A stretch of DNA of 64,000 nucleotides, from positions 151,514,096-151,578,095 of the forward strand of contig CM065802.1 in assembly GCA_033398695.1 (NCBI GenBank), given 5' to 3'. Of this stretch, positions 1 through 11,122 are shown in pieces. Numbering within the stretch: position 1 is the stretch's first letter; every line of letters begins with the position of its first letter. A program made the position numbers and the translations under genes. A model generated the notes under the pieces. That model did not search any database. It worked only from the letters and a program-made list of their open reading frames with translations, and had not been told where the DNA came from. The stretch comes from Orobanche coerulescens. Taxonomy: Eukaryota > Streptophyta > Magnoliopsida > Lamiales > Orobanchaceae.

Positions 1-440
1 CACAGGGCTGACGGGTTTTGTTCAAGGGTAGAACAATGTTTGAACAACAGCTTTGACTTTCTAAGCTTTTAGGTGATGATGTGTTGTTCACGGTTTGAGC
101 ACTTGTATATCTCTTCTTTCAGAATAGCAGTATGCTTTGGGAGATATGTTTGCTCAGATGTATATGATGATAACTTCGTTTGTTAATTTTATCAAAGTAT
201 TCGTACGTTATCAGTTTTTCAGTTAGTTGGTCTTCAAACTCTGGTGATATATATAGCCTTCTGAGATATATCTATTGAGATAGATCCATTGAGCAAAGGT
301 CCGTTCCAATAGGATGATGTGTTTGAATAAAACACGATCCGAATTTTGCGCTAGATTGAAGATCTCTAACGACTTAATATTAAATACTTTATCCTTTAGT
401 ATTTAAATATATCTTCTTAAACGGGACTTCGACTTTAGCG
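1..440 (-). repeat. Sirevirus-type LTR remnant, left part
   Basis: This stretch aligns in order with the middle of the SIRE-1 LTRs at 26847-28003 and 38007-39163. Shared blocks are a CACAGGGCTG block, a GAACAACA..CTTTGACTTT block, and a closing AACGGGACTTCGACTT block. It is more diverged than those two are from each other, so it is an older copy. It stops where the Tat element starts and resumes at 12431. The left edge is cut by the window. It carries no gene. Confidence 0.82.
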
Positions 441-545
441 TGTTGTGCGACGATTAAATCGCCGCGATAGGCGATCGGCGACCTCCCTGAAAAGTCAACC
501 ATAGAAGCCAAACTCCGGACGAACACCTAAAGTCCGGCATAATAT

Positions 546-630
546 AGCGATCGTCTTTTGGTAACCAGCGATCGCCTTTTGATACCTGGCGATCGTCTTT
601 GTCTAACGGATCAGAGGCGATCGTCTCATG
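546..630 (+). repeat. About 21-bp tandem repeats with a GCGATCG core in the Tat U3
   Basis: Three consecutive copies of about 21 bp begin GCGATCGTCTTTT or GCGATCGCCTTTT, and a fourth GCGATCGTC lies at about 618. The same block is repeated in the 3' LTR at about 11568-11652. Its position some 350-420 bp upstream of the TATA box suggests reiterated enhancer or protein-binding sites, which is inference. The CGATCG palindrome is common in the rest of the element as well. Confidence 0.75.
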
Positions 631-970
631 CCACGTGGGGATCCAGCATCCGTCAAAGTCGTCGAAGACCGAATCTTGGACGATGGCCCACCCGCGGATC
701 TTCATAGGATACCAACAAAAAGGATCATTGACCCCAGCCTGTCACCTACCGCACCTACCGACAAGGCCGCCGAAAGGTACGAAGTGGACCCTCCTCGGAC
801 AGCGACTCGCGACAGCGTCTTGGCTTCCCATTGGTTCACCCAGTGGCCTCCAACGCAACCTCGGACCTCAAGGGAACAGGCCCACGTGACGGGACGATCG
901 GCCGTTTATTTTAATATAGAAAACGGCGATCGCCCGCGATCGCCTGAGGGATCCCAACTACTTAGTCCCC

Positions 971-978
971 TATAAATA
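971..978 (+). promoter_or_regulatory. TATA box of the Tat 5' LTR
   Basis: TATAAATA follows a CCCC run and precedes GAGAACTCACTG. An identical TATAAATA lies at 11993-12000 in the 3' LTR. This is the expected position for the U3 promoter driving genomic RNA. Confidence 0.7.
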
Positions 979-1401
979 GAGAACTCACTGTTGCGGCCAA
1001 AACGACGGATTCACCACGAATTAAGTGCAAAAATACACACCAAAGAGAGAACAAAAGGCTCTTTTGGCAAGCACTAACATATTCATAGTGACATTCACAC
1101 ACATTCATCATAAATTCCAAGCAAGAACTCAGATTCATCCATCTGGTTCTTAGGCAATCTACGCGCTCTAAAGCCTAGATAACTAGAAGCTTTTACACTC
1201 ATTGTATTAGATTCTAACATTAATATTTGTACTCGACAGTATATTTATTAATAACATCTCGCGAGAGCATTCAAGCCCGGGACTAACAACCCCGGCAAAT
1301 CTTGTGTTATCCATTTTCCCACGGAAGTGTTCTCGCATTTTGTTTGTTACTCGATCGTTCCAGCAATACTATCTCCGGATAATATTTTGGGTAACAACAA
1401 T

Positions 1402-1417
1402 TGGCGCTAGAGGAAGG
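1402..1417 (+). other. Primer-binding site of the Tat element
   Basis: TGGCGCTAGAGGAAGG lies two bases after the 5' LTR end. The TGG start pairs with a tRNA CCA tail. I cannot name the tRNA with confidence. Confidence 0.65.
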
Positions 1418-1525
1418 ACGATCTAAACCTTCATTTTTTCCTACCGTCTCGAAGAACACTCACTGTTCTCCGGACATATACTTGAAGAAACACTCACTGT
1501 TCTTCAATAGAAAAGCCATCAGAAA

Positions 1526-3390
1526 ATGACATCAGCAACAACCTCCAAGAGGGCCACCCTGAGATCTGCTGAAATCTTATTCGGCGAGGACCGAATCCCA
1601 CCACGGCGGAAGGCGGCCGTGGCGGCGCTAGGCTCTCACTCCCGCCCCGAGGGACGGTTCTAGCCTCTCACTCGATCGGTTCCGGACATCGGAGCAGTTG
1701 AGGAGGCTATAGCCATCCTCGAGGAACGGCAGAGGGCCCACGATACGCCCACCATCACCCCGTCGGCTAACCGCCGGGCAAGCAAACGGAAGCTCAAGGG
1801 GATCTATGTTGAGAAATCGGCAGAAAGCCCCGAGCCGCTGGAGAAGGCTCTCGTAAGGCGGGACGATTCCGTCTTCGGCCGCCTAGGGAGCGATCCCTCA
1901 TGGCGGCCAGGGCACTCAGGCCCCAGTGAGACATCGATATCTGAATCCTTTACGAGGAGTTCGGCGTATCCGACTCCCAAGAGACAGACCGGTCAACGAG
2001 CCCCTGCTCGCCCAAGAAGGGAACCCTGCGGCGGGAGATCGTCGTTCACCACGGGGCCGGGATCGCACACGATCGCCTTGGTTCACGCCCGAGAGTCAAT
2101 CGGCGGCGATCGAGCGGCGGCGATAGCCGCCATACAACGCCACTCGATGAGATGAGGGCACTCATGGAAAATGGAGCAAGCGCCAGGAGATCGATCATTG
2201 GTTCAAGCGAACCACTCACGACTCAGATCGAGCTCGCCCCGATCCAACCAACAATCAATCCCCTCAAACACCTTTATACGAGGAAATCGGATCCTAAACC
2301 CACTTAAGCAAATTCCGGATCTACATGACCGGGTGCGGAGCTTCAGATGCGACGAAATGTCGTATGTTCCCGTTAACTCTGGGCGACCTCGCCCACAGAT
2401 GGTACACCTCACTACCATCTCGCTCAATCAATTGCTTTGAAAAGCTAGCGAACGACTTCAGGTCATACTTCGCCGCCAAAGTCGCTCGCCCGGAAGGTCC
2501 TCACCGCATGATGAAAATCAGGCAGGGGAAGGATGAATCGGATGAGGATTACATCGACCGGGTAGACGAGATAGTCCTCACCGGTGAGCCCGTCAGCGAC
2601 GAGATCGCTCTCAACTCAGTTATGAGCGGATTCCACGGACGATCGCCCATGTTCAGGCACCTCACAAAAGATATCCCCCCGACCTATTCGATCTTCCGCA
2701 ACAAAGCCGCCGGGTTCCTGGCCAGACAGAGGATGCTCTCACTCCGCCTAGAAGAGGGGCCATCCGAAGAAGAAAAAGCACCCTCCCATGTCCAGAAGAA
2801 GGCGGTCGCCAAGCCCAGAAAGGCGATCGCCAAGCCGCCTGGCGAGTTCAAAGCCTTCGAGGACGTAGAGGTCCACCTTCTTCACAACCTCAACTTATCT
2901 CCGGCCCACATCTTCAACGCGATCAAGGGTCGTGAGTGGCTTACCAAGCCAAAGCCAATAAGGGACCACGGTCACCTAGACCGTAGCAAATTCTGTGCCT
3001 ATCATAAGAGTCCCGGCCACAACACTAGCCAATGCCGCGATCTCCTCAGGCAACTCTGGCGATTGTTTGAGGAAGGCAAACTGGACAACTTGGTCACCAA
3101 GCCGGAACCAAGGACGGAAAGGACCGGAGGGCGCGAACGTCGGCAACACGAGAGAACTCCTCCCAATCCGGTCGCCAGAATCGAGCATGAGCCGGAATAC
3201 TCTGATGATTCGGTCCCACCGATCATCTCGCGGCCGGGTCAACATGCTTCAAGCGGGAGGTGGAAACCTCGGGGTCTTTCCCGGTTTCCACCATGTCGAA
3301 CAGGAAACGAAAAGCCGAGCCGAGGCATTCGGGGTCCACGCTGCGTCGTACCCGGAACCGACCATCTCTAGAGACGCGCTCATCACCTTT
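1526..3390 (+). pseudogene. gag: Tat-lineage Gag, frameshifted
   Basis: Gag would form the particle shell and bind the RNA. The likely start is the first ATG after the leader (1526), but that frame stops after about 45 codons and later frames resume. The recognisable capsid domain (Retrotrans_gag type) lies at about 2340-2740, with the conserved LAHRWYTSLPSRSI and F..YF blocks. A CCHC-like knuckle, FCAYHKSPGHNTSQC, follows at about 2990-3035, in the C-x2-H-x3-GH-x4-C form typical of Tat elements. The downstream frame overlaps the start of the protease frame. At least two frame changes are needed between 1526 and 2325, so this copy looks non-functional unless the indels are artefacts. Confidence 0.82.
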
Positions 3391-3741
3391 TCCAACAAGG
3401 ACAGGGAAGGAGTGCAGTGTCCCAAAGAGGATGCACTAGTGATCTCCGCTTGCATCCTTGGGAAGACGGTCGATCGCGTGTTGGTCGACAATGGGAGTTT
3501 TTGCAACATCATATTCAAATCCGCCCTAGACCAACTCGGCAACCTGATCAAATTCATCAAGCCTTTCGACACCATGCTTCAAGGGTTCGGCGACAACACA
3601 GTCCAAGCCTACGGGAGGATCAAGCTCTCCGTCGAGCTAATATGCTTTTATGATCCCAAGGTTAGGATTACTAGGAACCTAAGCTTTGTAATCATAGATA
3701 GGCCCGGCATCTATAATGGGTTCCTAGGTCGCCCTTTTTAG
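3391..3741 (+). pseudogene. Tat aspartic protease region
   Basis: The protein contains VLVDNGSFCNII. This corresponds to the retropepsin D-T/S-G motif in the DNGS form seen in Tat elements, with the catalytic Asp present. A typical flap/strand region ending FVIIDRPGIYNGFLGRP follows. The frame then stops right after GRPF at 3741, where a continuous polyprotein would run on into RT. The enzyme would cut Gag-Pol. A linker with short broken frames lies between here and RT. Confidence 0.78.
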
Positions 3742-5085
3742 AAACCTTTGAGGCGGTCGCCTCATCTTTCTTTTCTTGTATCAAATTCCCCACCGCCGAT
3801 GGGACGGTCGGTCTTGTAAAAGGAGATCAACTAATGGCAAAGAGATGTTTGAGTTACTCCTATGTTGTTAATTCTTTCAATACTTCCCGCATCGTATGTA
3901 ACATTGAAGCGACCGACGATCAACCCATGGAGATCGACGAGCACGAGACTTCGTACCAACCCGACTCGGGGACGCCATCTCTCATCGATCGACGGACGAC
4001 ATCGAGCCAAGGATCGGTTTGAGCCAAGTCTCGACATCGATCCAAGGACCGAGTCCGAGATCGTACCAAACGAGAGGCGACTGCCTCGAAGAGTTGGAAA
4101 GCATTACGATGGATCCGGATCATCCGAGCGGGAGGTATGATCGGCGCGAGCATCGACCGCGAATTAAAGGGAGATCTGATCAACTTGCTACGTAAGAACA
4201 TCGGTGTCTTTGCTCGGTCGCATCAAGATATGGTTGGCATAAGTCCCGAACACGCCCGCCATTATCTCAAGATCGACCAGGACAATGAAACTGTTCACCG
4301 AGCGTAGGAAGTTCGGTCCCGAGAAATACGCAGCGCTCGACATAGAAGTCCGAAGTTACTCGGCAATGCATCGATCGGAGTAGCAATCGACGAACCACGG
4401 TGGGTCGCCAACGCGGTGCTCGTCAAAAAGCCGATCGCTCGGAGATTATGCATAGACTTCACCGACCTCAACGCGGCATGTCCAAAAGATCACTTCCCAA
4501 TGCCTCATATCGATCATCTCGGTCGATAGCACGGCGAGTTGCGAAATGATGTCGTTTATGGATGCCTTCACGGATATCATCAAATCCCAATGGCGAGGAA
4601 GACATAAAACACACATCTTTCCACACGTAAAAGACATATACTTTTGGGTCGAATGCCGTTCGGCTTGAAAACGCAGGGGCGACCTACCGGCATTAGTCAA
4701 CGGGATGTTCGCCGATCAGATCGGCAAGACCATGGAGGTCTACATTGACGATATCGTGGTCAAAAGCCTCAAGAAGGAAGATCACCTCAACGATCTTGCC
4801 GAGACGTTCGCCATCCTTGAGAAGTTTAACATGAAGCTGAACCCCAAGAAATGCAACTTCGGGGTGGGCTCCGGAAGTTCTTGGGGCACATAGTGAGCCA
4901 AAGGGGGATCGAGGCGAACCCCGCCAAGATACGAGCGATCCTTGACATGCAGGAACCGCGAAACATCAAACAGGTGCAACGCCTCACAGGCTGTCTAGCC
5001 GCCCTCAACCGTTTCATATCACGGCTCGGCGATAAAAGCAAGCCTTTCTTCGCGACCATCAAGAACAAGAAGTTCGCATGGACGA
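3742..5085 (+). pseudogene. Tat reverse transcriptase, broken
   Basis: The N-terminal approach to RT is readable at about 4135-4290, with GASIDREL and NIGVFARSHQDMVGISPEHARH, as in Gypsy RTs. The middle fingers/palm segment is broken by several frameshifts. A clear frame from 4705 contains MEVYIDDIVVKS, the YxDD catalytic motif in its YIDD form with both Asp residues present, followed by KLNPKKCNFGV. The next segment, from about 4880 in another frame, carries the thumb/connection block ending QVQRLTGCLAALNRFIS. Function would be cDNA synthesis in the virus-like particle. Given the breaks it is unlikely to be active as read. Confidence 0.85.
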
Positions 5086-5400
5086 AAGAAAGCCAGATAG
5101 CATTCGCCAAAATAAAGGAGTATCTATCCAACCCCCAGATCCTGGCAAAGCCGATCCCCGGTGAAAAATTATTTCTTTACTTAGCGGCCTCGGAGGTCGC
5201 ACTGAGTGCCGTTCTGGTGCGAGCAGAGGGGCAAGCCCACTTGCCGATCTACTATGTTAGCCAGGCGCTCCACGACGCCGAGACACGTTACACACCATTG
5301 GAGAAGATCGCCTATGCCCTTGTCATGAGTGTACGAAACCGAGAGCTTACTTCTTCGATCACCAGGTGGAGGTCCTAACCACTCTACCTCTAGACAAGTC
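5086..5400 (+). pseudogene. First (retroviral-type) RNase H of the Tat element
   Basis: FAWTKESQIAFAKIKEYL and FLYLAASEVALSAVLVR mark the RNase H domain that follows the Gypsy RT. The position that is normally the first catalytic Asp reads Ala (YLAASE). In Tat elements this domain is generally regarded as a degenerate connector, with catalysis taken over by a second RNase H downstream. The frame continues from the RT thumb and ends at 5378. Confidence 0.8.
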
Positions 5401-5435
5401 CTGCACCGACCGGACACCAACGGGCGAATACTCAA

Positions 5436-6030
5436 GTGGTCGCTGGAGATCGCACAATACGGTATCTCTTTCGCTCGTCGCACGGCGATCAACGGCCAAG
5501 CTCTGGCGGACTTCTTGGTGGATTTAACGTTCCCTCACGGTCCGACCCAGTCGGCCGACCTGCATGGAAAATATACGTGCATGGCTCATCGACCAATGCG
5601 AGAGCAGAGGCGAGATTGTCCTCATTAGCCCAGACGGTCGAGTTTCACAAATGCCGTGCGTTTCGGTTTCGTGCGACCAACAATGAAGCCGAATACGAAG
5701 CTCTGGTAGGCGGGCTTGATCTAGCCCTCGCCCTAGATGTTCGACGACTGCATATCTACATGGACTCCCTTTTGGTCGTGAACCAAGTCAAGGGGGAATA
5801 TGAGGCACGCGCATGATGGTCAAATACCAAGAGCCGGTCGCCGAAATGTGCACAAAATTTGAAGAAGTACTAATCGAGCAAGTCCCGAGAGAGCACAACT
5901 CCCAGGCCGATGCACTTTCCAAACTAGCATCATCGGATGGGGCACCACTTCTCCAACATCCAAATCACAAAGTCAGCAAGGCCGCGATCGACAGAATTTG
6001 GTTACCACGGTCGCCATCGCCGAAGAGAAT
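5436..6030 (+). pseudogene. Second (archaeal-type) RNase H of the Tat element
   Basis: A block IAQYGISF..RTAINGQALADFL (about 5450-5515, in the frame starting at 5329) precedes it, as usual in Tat elements. The domain itself has ATNNEAEYEALVGGLDLA and a DSLLVVNQVKGEYEAR segment, the signature of the extra archaeal-like RNase H. It ends with REHNSQADALSKLAS in an adjacent frame (about 5890-5935). The first catalytic Asp appears as His (YVHGSS, codon CAT at about 5580), while the NNEAEYEAL Glu and the DSLLVV Asp are present. A frameshift at about 5815 splits the C-terminal part. It would degrade the RNA strand during replication. Confidence 0.83.
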
Positions 6031-6189
6031 TGGATGACTCGCTCATCAAATACTTAAAGACGGAACGGTCCCCGACGACCGTGTTAAAGCTCGCCAACTC
6101 CGGCCTTCGTGCGACTGGTATACCCTATGGACGATCGGCTTTACAAGCGAGCCTTCACCCTTCCTCCTCAAGTGTATTACACCGAGGAA

Positions 6190-7233
6190 GGTCGGCTCGT
6201 ATTAGCTGAAATCCATGACGGATTTGTGGGAACCACGCGGCGGCGAGCCCTCCTCCATAAGACGACTGCATAAGGATTTTTCTGGCCATCACTTCGGAAA
6301 GATGCGATCGCTTATGCCAGATCTTGTCATAGATGTCAGATAATGGGCCCCAACATAAAACTATCACCCGAACAGCTCACCTCCATGTATAGCCCTTGGC
6401 CATTTGCGCAATGGGGCATCGACCTTATAGGTCCCTTGCCGACGGCTCCAGGGGGCTGTAAGTTCGCCATCGTTGGGGTCGATTATTTCACCAAATGGGC
6501 TGAGGCCGAACCGCTCAACAAGATCGGCCAAGAGCAAGTGATCAAGTTTATATGGAAAAACATAATATGCCGATTCGGTTTGCCCCAGGCCATCATCTCC
6601 GACAACGGGAAACAGTTCGACGGCTTAGAAGTCATGCAATTCTGTGAAAAGTGGGGAGTCAAAAGGTTATTCTCAGCGCCCTATCACCCTCAGACGACAG
6701 GCGGTAGAGGCAGTGAATAAGATCCTCAAACACACGATCAAAGCACGACTCGAATCCCGGCAAGGAAGATGGGCGAGCGAGCTCCCAGACGTTTTATGGT
6801 CCTACCGAACGACGACCCGCAATTCAACCGGCGAAACCCCGTTCGCCCTTACCTTCGGAACAGAAGCGGTGATTCCTTCGGAGATCGCCGTCCTCAGCCA
6901 TCGAACCGAACAGAGATGACGACCGACAACGATGTAGCCGGCGAATCGACTGACATGCTTGAAGAAAGACGGCTGACCTCAGAAATGAAGAACACAATCC
7001 ACAAAAGGAGAGCCGAGAAGTACTTAAAATCAAAGGTCAGAGAGAGAAGATTTCAAGTGGGCGATCTCGTCATCAAGAAAATCCAAACCCATACAGCGTC
7101 TTTGGTCCAAATGGAAGGACCTTTCAGAGTATCCAGATGGTTAACTAAAGGAGCCTACGAACTGGAACATCCTGACGGTACTCCGGACCAATACCCCTGG
7201 AACGCCGTGCATCTGAAAAAATACTATCAGTGA
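6190..7233 (+). pseudogene. Tat integrase, frameshifted
   Basis: An HHCC zinc segment ending CHRCQIMGP lies at about 6315-6350, with an in-frame stop before it at about 6270. The catalytic core follows: GIDLIGPLPTAPGG (first Asp), ISDNGKQFDG (second Asp), then HPQTT. A frame change there (about 6700) moves the conserved Glu region (AVEAVNKILKHTIKARL) into another frame. The C-terminal part reads KVRERRFQVGDLVIKK and GPFRVSRW..GAYELEHPDG, then PWNAVHLKKYYQ and a natural stop at 7233. It would insert the cDNA. The break between second Asp and Glu lies in a CAGGCGG context where error is possible. Confidence 0.85.
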
Positions 7234-8299
7234 TAAATTTGTATTCGATTTCAATGATGTACAAGGAATATAATGAGATTTTTTGTTATCCCATCTGTTA
7301 TGGCGATCGCCCCACCAGGCATCGCATATCACCGACGATCGCTGATCACGACGATCCTAGGTAAAATTATTGCAGCCATGGTCCTGGAGGTCGATGGAAC
7401 CGACAGCTTCGCCCATGCAAGGTTCCTTTGGGCTGAGATCGTCCGCCCTTCGTTTAAATACGAGACCGACGTAGCGAAGGACCCTCCAAAATAAATCAGT
7501 AGGCGCGATCGCACGTTATCAAGGTACATCATCTAACATGGTGAACCCGAACAATGCGACGTGCCGTTACCCCCGTCTCAACATACACCGTCGAGGATCG
7601 CCATCTTCATGGCGGGCCGAGGTGGAAACAGAGCTGACAAGCCGCGGACGTGGTGTCGAATAAGCCGACAACACTCCGCGCAAGGACTCCTCCAGACCGA
7701 GATCGCCCGCCTTTCGTTTTAACACAAGGCAGGCGTAGCCTAACGGAGGACCCTCACAAAAAGTGAGTCGCAGGATACTAAATATCCCGCGCACACGAAG
7801 ACACGATTGGGGAGATCGGTCCATCGAACACCGCAACCACACATTACTCTTCAGAATCGGCAAAATGAAGATAGCTCGCCAGATAGACTAGTCTTTGTTT
7901 CCTTACTTACTATAAGTGAACAAAGACAAGGGGGCAAGGATAGGTCGAGCTAATCTCAGATACGATCGAACAAAGAGGAACCATACTCGATCGGCTTCGC
8001 TAAAAAACATGCGGAGCGATCGAGGTCGTCCGACGAAAATTACAAGTAAGAATTCCAATACAAAACATGTCAATACTTTCAACACTCAGACAATCGGCCG
8101 GACGAACAAAAAAAATCGAAAGCAAATATACGCGTACTCGAAAAAATTGCACACAAATAGTCAAAGGCGATCGCATATAATGCATTACGCGGAATAAGAA
8201 AAGGAGTATTTTATTCATAAACACAAGCTTCATACATTTCAAGGCCTGAAGGCATTACAACAAAAAAGTACAAGTTACAGAGGAAAAACAAACAGCCTC
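7234..8299 (+). other. Non-coding spacer of the Tat 3' region
   Basis: No credible coding frame on either strand. The stretch is moderately GC-rich up to about 7870 and AT-rich after that, with several GCGATCGC palindromes (for example near 7302 and 8166). It separates the end of integrase from the 3' end of the antisense gene. A T-rich minus-strand tail just beyond 8300 could hold that gene's polyadenylation region. Confidence 0.5.
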
Positions 8300-10969
8300 T
8301 CAAAGCCCCGCCTGCTGGTCTTCGCCCTCGGGTCGCGGATCGGCTTGGGCATCGGCCTCGGGATGAATGAGTTTGCCGGTATACCAACTCAAGTCAATCC
8401 CGAGGTCGACCAAGTCAAGGATCGGCAGGGAGAATTCTGGATGCAGAGGATGCTTGGAGACATAGGATCTGAAGCTTTCCATCGAGGACCGGTCTCGACC
8501 CTCGCCTTTTAGCAACTCGGACACAAGATAGGCCAAATAGTAGCGAACTCGCCGACGTGCCCGGCGTTAAGGTAGGATCGACCTCGATCGCCTTCACCGC
8601 CCTTTCGATCCGCCGCCGTCTTCTCGACCTCCGCCGCTCGGCCGCCTTGGCAACATTCTCGCCCGGCCTTCTCCAGCTCTCTCTTCGCCGCCTCCAGGCT
8701 CACCACCGAGCCGATCCACCAGCCCTTCACCGGCCGCCTCCTCTGCGAAGCCTCGAGCTTCAGCGAGTCTCCTTCTCCTTATTACAGATCGATCGGCGGC
8801 TTCCTTGAGCGACTCGGCTCGCTTCAATCGACCCACGTCCTGCTTAGCCCGCTTGGCGGTCTCCTCATACTCTTTCTCCATCGACCGAATCCGGTTCGCA
8901 TCCTCGATATTTCTGTTCCGGGCGGTCTCGAGCTCGCGATGGAGATGAGCAGTGGAGGGTCGCCCCTCAAAATCCCGAGCGGCTTGGACGGCCATCGTCG
9001 CCGCCTGAAGAGCCAGGGCAACGGTCGCCTGCATGGCATCACCAGATCGCCGACGAGCGATCGCGTCAAGGTCGGTCGTCCAAGCCCTGGGCAGGGAAGT
9101 GATTGCACGCGAACGTAAAGGTGGACTTCGACGGAACCTTGTGGAGCCTTGCTCGACAGAAATCCGGCACCATGGGGGCGACGTCCGGTCGGCGAGGCGA
9201 ACCCTGCAGCGCAAACCAAGGAAATCAAGGAGTTAGCCCATACCATGCTCGGAATGCCTAACTCGGAAAAATTTTTGACCCACTCTTACCTATTGACCAT
9301 TTCGGGGTCGCGTCCGAAAAAGGCTTGCCCCGGGGTGTCTCCGCATCGGCGATCGCCATCTTCTTCGCCGAGCGCCGGATGACCGGGTCCGGTGACCGTG
9401 GGCTTGGCGCCGGATCGCTCCATCATCGGGATGGCGGAGATAGGAGCCGCGGCGGCCGGAGGCTCAAGAATCGATACGTCGCCTCGTAGATCGACGGGGA
9501 CTCCGACCTCCGCCTCTTGCGGCGTTTGAGCTGTTCCTCTCCCTCGACCACCGGCTTGGCGACCGGCGCCTCAGCGGGTCTCGTCACCGGGGCAGGTTGA
9601 GACGTCGTCGCAGGAACACGACCAGTCTGCTTGCCCAAATTAAGGCGACCAAGAACTCCCAAGTCCGACATAGCTATCTCTGGCGGAGGTTCGGCGATTC
9701 GGGGAAAGTAAGCCTCTGTCAAAGAAAAGGTGCAAACAAGTTAGATAAAATAAAACAACATCTTGGAGACGATCGTCAAAGAAAGGAAACACCACTTAAC
9801 CTCATACCTTGAACTTTCAAGTGACGAGGGTAGCAAAACAAACGAGCCCCCAACCGATGAGCTTCAGTACCAAGCGATCGAACGTCAATAAAGGAGTTCG
9901 GCAACGCACGGATACGCTCCCAAACGATCAAGAAATCAAATGGGAGGTCGTTGGTCGCTGGTACGAGAGGTCCTGCAAAAAGAAAACAAAATTAGATCAG
10001 TCCAAGACAAGCTCAATCAAAGGGAGAGTTTAAATCCTTACTCGGATTCCTCTCCCGGAAAATAGTGGGAATCTCCAACAATTCATTCAGCCCTTCACTC
10101 AACGCCGATCGCCATGCCCCGCCGACCCAACACCATTTTGCCAGGTCGCCCTTGGTCTTATTCGGCACGCCAAGAACCACTCTCCCGAGTCGGCCCTGGA
10201 TGTGATAACCGCCGATCGTCCCTTTCTGCGCAGCCAATTTAAACAAATAATTCATCTCCAGCGCGCTAAGGTGACGAAATAACCGGTGACCGCCAAACAA
10301 GGTCAACGTGCAGATGATCTGCAGCCAAGCATTCGGCGTCAGTTGAAGAGGCGCCAAATTCCAGGCGATCAGCAAATAGGAGACGGCGAGTGGCAACGGG
10401 AATCGCAGACCCGCCCCCATAATCATCTCGTTGACGGCGACCATATCCTGGGGCGGTTGGTCGGCGCGCTCATTCTCCAAAGGCACGTGAAGGGAAACGT
10501 CAGAGGGGATGTGATATTTGGCCCTCCAGCGGCTCAGGTCATTCTTGGTCGCCGTACTCCGGATCTGGCCAAGAGTCCACGGAGACGGGACGGCGGCCTG
10601 AAAGACCGTCCGATTCACATGTTTGTAAGGGTGAGCGGCGGAGTAGGCCTCGAAATCGAATTCCGGGCAAGGTCCAGCGATCGTTTCCATCATCTGAGCA
10701 AAAGCCACATAGGAGGGGCCGAATCTGCTCTCTCTTTTCCCGGCCTCCCGCACGGATCGTCTTCATCCACCGCGAACCCCCTGCTCCGCCGTCTCCGCCG
10801 TCCTCGCCACCTCGGCCTCGTTGAAAAGTTTTCGAGTTCTTGGTGCAATCCCGCTCGAATAGCTTCAGCGGCCGTCTCCATATCCACTCTAACGGAACCT
10901 CCTCCCGTTCAGCAACGCGGCGGCAGCGGAAGAACTTCCGGTCTCGAAGGTTTTCGATCCTCCCGACAT
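8300..10969 (-). CDS. Antisense accessory gene of the Tat element, four exons
   Basis: I read exons at 10969-10042, 9972-9808, 9715-9290 and 9203-8300. The introns are 69, 92 and 86 bp, all GT-AG (donors GTAAGG, GTATGA, GTAAGA; acceptors TTTGCAG, TTGACAG, GCTGCAG). Phases match at every junction and exon 2 is fully open across both joins. Exon 1 encodes a globular domain around 10750-10045 with GAGLRFPLPLAVSYLL and WNLAPLQLTPNAW. This matches the plant 'putative gypsy-type transposon' domain (Transposase_28, from memory) seen in antisense ORFs of Tat elements. Exon 3 holds a basic KRRKRRRSES stretch, a possible nuclear signal. Exon 4 is a long charged coiled coil (about 9000-8770). The stop is TGA at 8300. 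Apparent frameshifts occur near 10895, 9490 and 8600. Function is unknown. I chose the start as the first ATG after the TATA box that opens a Ser-rich N-terminus. Confidence 0.78.
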
Positions 10970-11113
10970 ATTGGAAAGTAAAGATAAGGAGAAGGTTAAA
11001 TTTAATCTTACCTAGAAAAAGAAGAAGATCGGTACTCAAAGGCTCCGAAATTTCTGCAGAAATTCGGCTATGGATGCTTGGCGCGTAAAAAGTGAAGGAG
11101 AAGAAGCCCTCCC

Positions 11114-11122
11114 CTTTTTATA
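11114..11122 (-). promoter_or_regulatory. TATA box of the Tat antisense gene
   Basis: On the minus strand TATAAAAAG is followed by GGG, about 145-150 bp upstream of the proposed ATG at 10969. It lies outside the 3' LTR and points away from it, so the antisense gene seems to have its own promoter. Confidence 0.6.

Larger units (their letters stand above)
441..1399 (+). repeat. Tat element 5' LTR
   Basis: The LTR has TGTTG...CAACA inverted ends and is almost identical to the 3' LTR at 11463-12425. I count only about seven local differences, mostly small indels at CAG/CTG triplets. It contains CGATCG-centred short repeats, a TATA box at 971-978, and a purine/AT-rich downstream half that would form R and U5. 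Confidence 0.93.

Noticed and set aside
599..975. Two overlapping plus-strand ORFs in the Tat 5' LTR, repeated at 11580-11997
   Set aside because: They lie in U3, use CGATCG repeat sequence, and change frame between the two LTRs. They are not genes.
7273..8242. Small ORFs between Tat integrase and the antisense gene
   Set aside because: They are short, without motifs, overlap on both strands, and lie in the spacer where Tat elements usually have no sense gene.
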